Below are positions 59,556 through 64,000 of a stretch of 64,000 bases of DNA, piece by piece; within the stretch, counting starts at the first letter, position 1; each line of letters opens with the position of its first letter. This DNA is from a virus: the IMG/VR virus record IMGVR_UViG_3300013014_000020, positions 51,295 to 115,294 of that record, one strand, 5' to 3'. Below the pieces are notes generated by a model. It made no database searches and was not told where the DNA came from. It saw only the letters and a list, made by a program, of their open reading frames with translations. The position numbers and the translations under genes are program-made.

Positions 59556-60149
59556 ATGAAATCAGAACAAGATTTAATAAATAAACTTATGATTTCCAAA
59601 AAAATAATGGAAAAACATAATGAAATTGGTAGAGGGTCGGCAACCCAACCAACAAGTTTTAACGCACCACAAGTTGACGAGTTCCAACCAGTAAGTGGAA
59701 ATTACAATATTCCACAAGAATTTTTAGCGGAAAATGATATAAAAATACAAAGTAATGTTTCGCAAGGCACATCAGAAGAAAGAATTAAAAATTCAAAACT
59801 ACCAGACGAAATAAAAAAACTTATGTTAGAACACCCAATTGAACAACCAACATCTTATAACGGTAGTGCAACATTATCTAATGAACTTGTTGAGAAGGCA
59901 TCAAGATTAATGGGTACAAATCAACCACAAACACAAAAATCTACAACACCACAAAAAACACAAACAGTTAACGCTTCAATAAATTATGATGAGGTTAGAA
60001 ATATTGTAAGAGAAACTGTTGAAGATGTGTTAAAAGAAAACGGACTTCTTGTTGAATCAACAACTAGATCTAACGAAGCTTTTAAATTTAGAGTTGGTAA
60101 TCACATATTTGAAGGTAAAGTAACTAATATTAAAAAGATAAGTAAGTAA
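59556..60149 (+). CDS. Hypothetical protein, scaffold-like
   Basis: 197 residues. The N-terminal half is polar and flexible (QPTSFNAPQVDEFQPVSGNY), the centre is a helix (NELVEKASRLMGTNQ), and the C-terminus has IVRETVEDVLKENGLL and then FKFRVGNHIFEGKVTNIKK, a C-terminal motif common in uncultured T4-type phage proteins. It could be a prohead core or scaffold-associated protein. It ends the five-gene plus-strand unit and is followed by a terminator (60168-60200). No enzymatic features. Confidence 0.55.
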   Translation: MKSEQDLINKLMISKKIMEKHNEIGRGSATQPTSFNAPQVDEFQPVSGNYNIPQEFLAENDIKIQSNVSQGTSEERIKNSKLPDEIKKLMLEHPIEQPTSYNGSATLSNELVEKASRLMGTNQPQTQKSTTPQKTQTVNASINYDEVRNIVRETVEDVLKENGLLVESTTRSNEAFKFRVGNHIFEGKVTNIKKISK

Positions 60150-60167
60150 TTAATTTTTACGTATCAT

Positions 60168-60200
60168 TAGACCTCAACATAATTGTTGGGGTTTTTTATT
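60168..60200 (+). terminator. Terminator after small virion-type gene set
   Basis: Stem CCTCAAC/GTTGGGG (one wobble pair), loop ATAATT, then TTTTTTATTTT. It lies about 20 bases after the 197-residue gene and before the GT4 gene. Confidence 0.75.
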
Positions 60201-60254
60201 TTATGGTTGATATTTTAATCAAATATTGGTATATTTTTTCTTATAAAATTAAGT

Positions 60255-61469
60255 ATGGAAAAAATAAATGTATTAGTACTCCCTAGTGACCAATCAGGAG
60301 TTGGAAAATTTAGATCAGTTGACCCCCACGTTAAATTACAAAATATGTATCCAGATGATTTCTATGTGGATATTGACTACGAACCAAAAATAAATGATAT
60401 AAATTATTGGAAAAAATATCAAATCGTCCACTTTCATAGAAGTATTGGGACGGATTATGATAACTGTCCTAATATTGTAAAAATGTTACAATCTATGGGT
60501 ATAATTGTTATTGCAGATATTGACGATTATTGGTTACCAACAAAAGAGCATCCGATACATCAATTAATTATTCAAAATAAGTTACACGAAAAAATAACAG
60601 CAAATCTTAAAGTTGCAGATTATGTTATTACAACAACAGAACTTTTTGCAAACGAAATAAAAAAATACAATAAAAATGTAATTGTATTACCAAATGCCGT
60701 TGACCCACAAGACCCACAATTTAACGAACCAACACCAAAGTCTGATAAAATTAGAATTGGTTGGTTAGGTGGCTCTTCACACTTACACGATTTAAAATTA
60801 CTTGACGGCATGGTTTCTAAACTTTCACAATTTCAAGATAAGCTACAATATTATGTTTGTGGTTTTGATATTCGTGGTACAATAACAGAAATTAACCAAC
60901 AAACTGGACAAAAAACACAGAGAGCAATTAAACCGGAAGAAACTGTTTGGGTTAAATACGAACAAATTTTTACGGACAATTACAAAATTATTACACCAAG
61001 ATATAATGATTATTTAAATACGTTTACTGAAAATGATTATCCTGGTGTTTTAGATGAAAATTATGTAAGAGTATGGACTCGACCCGTAACAAGTTATGCA
61101 AAAAATTATTCTAAATTTGATATTTCGTTGGCACCAATTAAAAACCATATTTTTAACAGAATGAAATCACAACTTAAAGTTATTGAAGCTGGTTTTTATA
61201 AGAAAGCATTAATCGCGTCAAATGTTGGTCCATATACAATTGATTTAAAACACGCACTTAAAAATGGAGGGTTTACTGATGGAAATGCACTACTAGTAAA
61301 TGAAAATAATAATCATAGTGACTGGGCAAAAAATGTTAAAAAATTAGTTGAGAACCCAAATATGATTACGGATCTTGGTGAAAAATTATATGAAACAGTT
61401 AAAGATACCTATGATCTTAATGTTGTTACAAAAAATAGAGCAGAATTTTACAAATCTTTAATTAAATAA
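60255..61469 (+). CDS. GT4-type glycosyltransferase
   Basis: 404 residues, GT-B fold. The N-terminal Rossmann-like half starts INVLVLPSDQSGVGKFRSVD, with YQIVHFHRSIGTDYD and IADIDDYWLP. The linker and C-terminal donor half have VADYVITTTELFANEIKKYN, NVIVLPNAVDP, IRIGWLGGSSHLHDLKLLDG and LKVIEAGFYKKALIASNVGP, then a NALLVNENNN loop and a C-terminal helix. These are usual for GT4/GT1 transferases. The 'Gly-Val-Gly-Lys-Phe-Arg' start occurs in several phage-encoded GTs. The donor and acceptor are unknown. It is separated from the unit to its left by a terminator and followed closely (3 bases) by the exonuclease gene, so a GT sits in the same transcript as DNA-metabolism genes. Confidence 0.82.
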   Translation: MEKINVLVLPSDQSGVGKFRSVDPHVKLQNMYPDDFYVDIDYEPKINDINYWKKYQIVHFHRSIGTDYDNCPNIVKMLQSMGIIVIADIDDYWLPTKEHPIHQLIIQNKLHEKITANLKVADYVITTTELFANEIKKYNKNVIVLPNAVDPQDPQFNEPTPKSDKIRIGWLGGSSHLHDLKLLDGMVSKLSQFQDKLQYYVCGFDIRGTITEINQQTGQKTQRAIKPEETVWVKYEQIFTDNYKIITPRYNDYLNTFTENDYPGVLDENYVRVWTRPVTSYAKNYSKFDISLAPIKNHIFNRMKSQLKVIEAGFYKKALIASNVGPYTIDLKHALKNGGFTDGNALLVNENNNHSDWAKNVKKLVENPNMITDLGEKLYETVKDTYDLNVVTKNRAEFYKSLIK

Positions 61470-61472
61470 TTT

Positions 61473-62192
61473 ATGATTAATATACCTATAACCAAGATTT
61501 TATTTTTAGATATTGAAACCGTTGGTGGTTGTCCGGATTTTGAATCTTGTGAAAGATTTAGTCCACAAATTGCAGAACAATTTGACAAATACTTTGATTG
61601 GTTTTTAAAAAGATTCCCTGAAGACAATGCTCTTGGGGAGTCTGAAATTGAATGGAAAAATGAAGTGTTTAAAAAGAGAGCAGCACTTGTTCCGGAGTTT
61701 GCAAAAATTGTTTGTGTATCAGTTGCATTTGTTTTAGATAATGGTGAAACAAAAAAACAATCTTTTGTTGGTGACGATGAAAAAAAATTGTTAAAAGAAG
61801 TAAGAATACTACTTGATCGTTGTGAAAAACTTGGATTTTATCTTTGTGGACACAACTTAAAAAACTTTGATATTCCAATGCTTGCAAAACGCATGATCAT
61901 AAATGGGATTCGTCCATCAAAGATTTTACCGTCATATGATACAAAACCTTGGGAGATTAAAGCGATTGATACAAAAGAAATTTGGCAATACGGCGCATAT
62001 ACATCAATTGGTTCACTAGACTTGTTATGTTCTTGTTTAGATATACCAACACCAAAGGATGGTGAGATTACCGGAGCCAATGTTCATAAAGCATATTGGG
62101 AAGAACAAAAATTAAAAGAAATTGGTGAGTATTGTGAAAAAGATGTTGATGTACTTATTGAGGCAATAATGAAATTAAAAAGTTTAGAGTAA
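61473..62192 (+). CDS. DnaQ-like 3'-5' exonuclease (PF10108 PolB-exo2 type)
   Basis: 239 residues. DEDD exonuclease motifs: Exo I FLDIETVGG (D13, E15), Exo II CGHNLKNFDIPML (~125) and Exo III YCEKDVDVLIEAIMKL (~222-237). The insertion between Exo I and Exo II (FESCERFSPQIAEQFDKYF) is typical of the 'predicted 3'-5' exonuclease related to the PolB exonuclease domain' family, common in Bacteroidota. It degrades DNA or RNA from the 3' end and may serve replication or repair. It is coupled to the dUTPase gene (ATG within the stop, TAATGG). Confidence 0.85.
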   Translation: MINIPITKILFLDIETVGGCPDFESCERFSPQIAEQFDKYFDWFLKRFPEDNALGESEIEWKNEVFKKRAALVPEFAKIVCVSVAFVLDNGETKKQSFVGDDEKKLLKEVRILLDRCEKLGFYLCGHNLKNFDIPMLAKRMIINGIRPSKILPSYDTKPWEIKAIDTKEIWQYGAYTSIGSLDLLCSCLDIPTPKDGEITGANVHKAYWEEQKLKEIGEYCEKDVDVLIEAIMKLKSLE

Positions 62193-62752
62193 TGGAGAAT
62201 ATAGAAGATTTGTTTGACGACTCAATAGCGGATATTGACTATAATAAAGTATTAAATGAATTTGGGATAGATGTGGAAACACTTGAAAAAGAACTAGGTG
62301 TTCATCAACCAACAATAGATTTAAAATTTTCAAAAGAAAATGGTGAGGTGGCGACACCAGAGTACGCATACCCTTCTGATTCTGGGTTTGATTTATATTC
62401 AACAGAAGAATTAACAATTGAACCGTTTGGAAGAATTTTAGTACCGACCGGATTACGAGTTGATATACCAGAAAATTATGAAATCCAAGTTAGATCAAAA
62501 AGTGGTTTAGCGCTTAAACAAGGATTAATGGTTTTAAATTCACCAGGTACTGTTGACCAAGGATACACCGGTGAAATTAAAGTTATAATTTTTAACACAA
62601 CCAATAGTAGTGTAAAAATACTAAAAGGACAAAAAGTGGCACAAGCTGTTCTGTGTCCTGTTGTTAGTGGTCGATGGGTTAAATTAAAAGAAGTTAAAAA
62701 CGTAGAAGACAAAGATAGGTCTGATAAAGGATTTGGAAGTACAGGAATATGA
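62192..62752 (+). CDS. dut: dUTP diphosphatase (dUTPase)
   Basis: 186 residues; trimeric-type dUTPase motifs are all visible. Motif I is SDSGFDLYS (62-70), motif II RSKSGLALKQG (101-111), motif III GTVDQGYTGEIKV (119-131) and motif V RSDKGFGSTG (~176-185); motif IV is the GQKVAQAVL segment. It hydrolyses dUTP to dUMP, keeping uracil out of phage DNA and supplying dTMP synthesis. The N-terminal ~40 residues are an extra helical extension (IEDLFDDSIADIDYNKVLNE). It is co-transcribed with the exonuclease before and the glycosyltransferase after (overlap ATGA). Confidence 0.93.
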   Translation: MENIEDLFDDSIADIDYNKVLNEFGIDVETLEKELGVHQPTIDLKFSKENGEVATPEYAYPSDSGFDLYSTEELTIEPFGRILVPTGLRVDIPENYEIQVRSKSGLALKQGLMVLNSPGTVDQGYTGEIKVIIFNTTNSSVKILKGQKVAQAVLCPVVSGRWVKLKEVKNVEDKDRSDKGFGSTGI

Positions 62753-64000
62753 TTACAATTGGTTACTCAACAAGACAACATAACCCAACTTTAATAGAGT
62801 ACTATAAAAAAGCTTGTGGTGGAAATAAAAATTTTGAGGTTATTGAAAAAGTTAATAACGGTGAAAAAGGACTTGCACAAGTTTATAATGAAATATTAAA
62901 TGAGGCTCAAAATAATATTGTGGTTTTCTGTCACGACGATATTGAATTTGATACAAATAACTGGGGTGAAAAATTATTAAAACTTTTTAATAAAAATCCA
63001 GAGTTTGGTGTAATTGGAATTGCCGGGACAACAGATTTAATTGATGGTCGTTGGTGGACATTAAAAGAATCAATGACTGGTATTGTGTCTCATAAACACG
63101 AAGGAAAAAAATGGACAAACACATATTCTTCGGACCAGGGAAACAAATTAAAAGAAGTTGTTGTTCTTGATGGATTATTTTTTGCCGTAGATAAAACAAA
63201 AATTGTAAAAACTTTTGACGAATCATTTAGTGGTTTTCATTTTTATGAAATACCTTTTTGTTTTGAAAACTATTTGGGTGGTGTTAAACTTGCCGTTACA
63301 ACTCAAATTAGAGTAACACATATGTCTATTGGCCAAACCAACCAACAATGGGAGGAAAACAAAACTCAGTTTGAGGAAAGATATAAAAATAATTTACCAA
63401 TAAGATTATCAAACAATAAAACTTTGGAAGAAAAGATGATACTTGATATATCTAAAGTTGGTATTGGTATGACAACCTATAAAGCTGAACATAGGATAAA
63501 ACAAAGTGCGTTTACGGTACCAAAATGGATGAAACATTTTGTTATTGTAAATGACGGAACACCGTATGATAATTCATCATATCCGGAACAAGCGTACCTT
63601 ATTCAACACGAAACAAATATGTCTGTTGGTGCTGCAAAAAATACCGCGATGAAATACCTTTTAGAACAAGGATGTGAACATATTTTTTTAATGGAAGATG
63701 ATATCTTAATTAAAGATGAAAAAGTTTTTGAAGAGTATGTTAAACATTCTGTAATTTCTGGAATTAAACATTTGAATTTTGCTCTTCACGGACCAGCAAA
63801 CAAAAAAGGATCAACTGGGTTTACAACATTAGAGGATAGAAAAGATGTTGATGGTGAACCAAACCCAAGAATGATTATACCGTATCCAGAAGGAAATAAA
63901 ATTGTTTTATATCCAAATTGTGTTGGTGCATTTTCATACTACCACAAATCAGTTTTAGATAAAATTGGTTTATTTGATCCAGTATTTAAAAACGCTTGGG
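62749..64000 (+). CDS. Two-domain GT2-type glycosyltransferase (3' end missing)
   Basis: Open from the ATG at 62749 (overlapping the dUTPase stop, ATGA) to the right edge, at least 417 residues. The first GT-A domain starts ITIGYSTRQHNP and has metal-binding VVFCHDDIEF (D63, D64) and the acceptor-side GLFFAVDKTK (~145). The second GT-A domain begins after residue ~260 (FVIVNDGTPYDNSSYPEQAY) and has HIFLMEDDILIKDE (~313-322) with a second Asp-Asp motif. Two tandem GT-A domains suggest a bifunctional or chain-extending enzyme. The donor and acceptor are unknown. It continues the DNA-metabolism/GT transcript. A frameshift is not seen inside the window. Confidence 0.82.
   Translation, partial: MITIGYSTRQHNPTLIEYYKKACGGNKNFEVIEKVNNGEKGLAQVYNEILNEAQNNIVVFCHDDIEFDTNNWGEKLLKLFNKNPEFGVIGIAGTTDLIDGRWWTLKESMTGIVSHKHEGKKWTNTYSSDQGNKLKEVVVLDGLFFAVDKTKIVKTFDESFSGFHFYEIPFCFENYLGGVKLAVTTQIRVTHMSIGQTNQQWEENKTQFEERYKNNLPIRLSNNKTLEEKMILDISKVGIGMTTYKAEHRIKQSAFTVPKWMKHFVIVNDGTPYDNSSYPEQAYLIQHETNMSVGAAKNTAMKYLLEQGCEHIFLMEDDILIKDEKVFEEYVKHSVISGIKHLNFALHGPANKKGSTGFTTLEDRKDVDGEPNPRMIIPYPEGNKIVLYPNCVGAFSYYHKSVLDKIGLFDPVFKNAW

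Noticed and set aside
1-64000. tRNA or rRNA genes
   Set aside because: No cloverleaf-like segment or rRNA-like stretch was recognised in the intergenic gaps, which are short and AT-rich; a tRNAscan run would settle it.

Overview
The window looks like part of a large, AT-rich, tailed (contractile, T4-type) bacteriophage genome, probably from a metagenome. The evidence is a tail sheath, tail tube, tail-assembly chaperone and tape measure in the usual order, neck and completion proteins, a family B DNA polymerase, dUTPase, SNF2 helicase, and about a dozen fibre-like proteins. No rRNA, tRNA, CRISPR array, integrase or insertion sequence was seen. Coding density is very high, genes often overlap by 1-8 bases, and Shine-Dalgarno sequences are essentially absent. 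That last point, a PF10108-type exonuclease and a small membrane protein of a Bacteroidota-like type suggest a Bacteroidota host. This host call is inference only.

Layout. Positions 1-15139 carry the tail module, mostly on the minus strand and read right to left: gp14-like and gp15-like completion proteins, a giant sheath, a HAD-family phosphatase, the tube, a gp26-like chaperone with an overlapping out-of-frame extension, the tape measure, and a >1666-residue baseplate protein with an OmpA-like domain that runs off the left edge. Positions 15199-20634 (plus) encode the SNF2 helicase, a metallopeptidase-superoxide dismutase fusion, a gp13-like neck protein and a small beta-rich protein. DNA polymerase (20631-23564) is on the minus strand. 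Positions 23699-57261 are a large adhesin and modification region, almost all minus: YadA-like beta-roll fibres, beta-helix fibres, a coiled-coil fibre, a Thr/Pro-repeat protein, a protein with an LCIB-type carbonic anhydrase domain and a papain-like protease protein. Interleaved with these are a 2-oxoglutarate oxygenase, GT60, HtrL/GT2, GT8, two GT9-like enzymes (one TibC-like), a sulfotransferase and a DUF2827 protein. Positions 57314-64000 (plus) carry small virion or prohead-type proteins, a GT4 enzyme, an exonuclease, dUTPase and a truncated two-domain GT2.

How the genes may work together. The most interesting reading is a phage-encoded system that decorates its own Ser/Thr/Pro-rich fibres. 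A prolyl-hydroxylase-like oxygenase, a GT60 GlcNAc-transferase and a GT8 enzyme recall the eukaryotic Skp1 hydroxyproline glycosylation pathway. A TibC-type heptosyltransferase sits directly downstream of two adhesin-like beta-roll fibres. Separately, a phage tail-fibre-like protein carries all three zinc ligands of an LCIB-type carbonic anhydrase, and another gene fuses an HExxH peptidase to a complete Mn-type superoxide dismutase.

Regulation. A TATTTAT motif reading towards the gene lies 4-40 bases before most transcription-unit heads. All four divergent gene junctions carry two outward-facing copies, so it is probably the phage promoter core. Strong hairpin terminators close several units.
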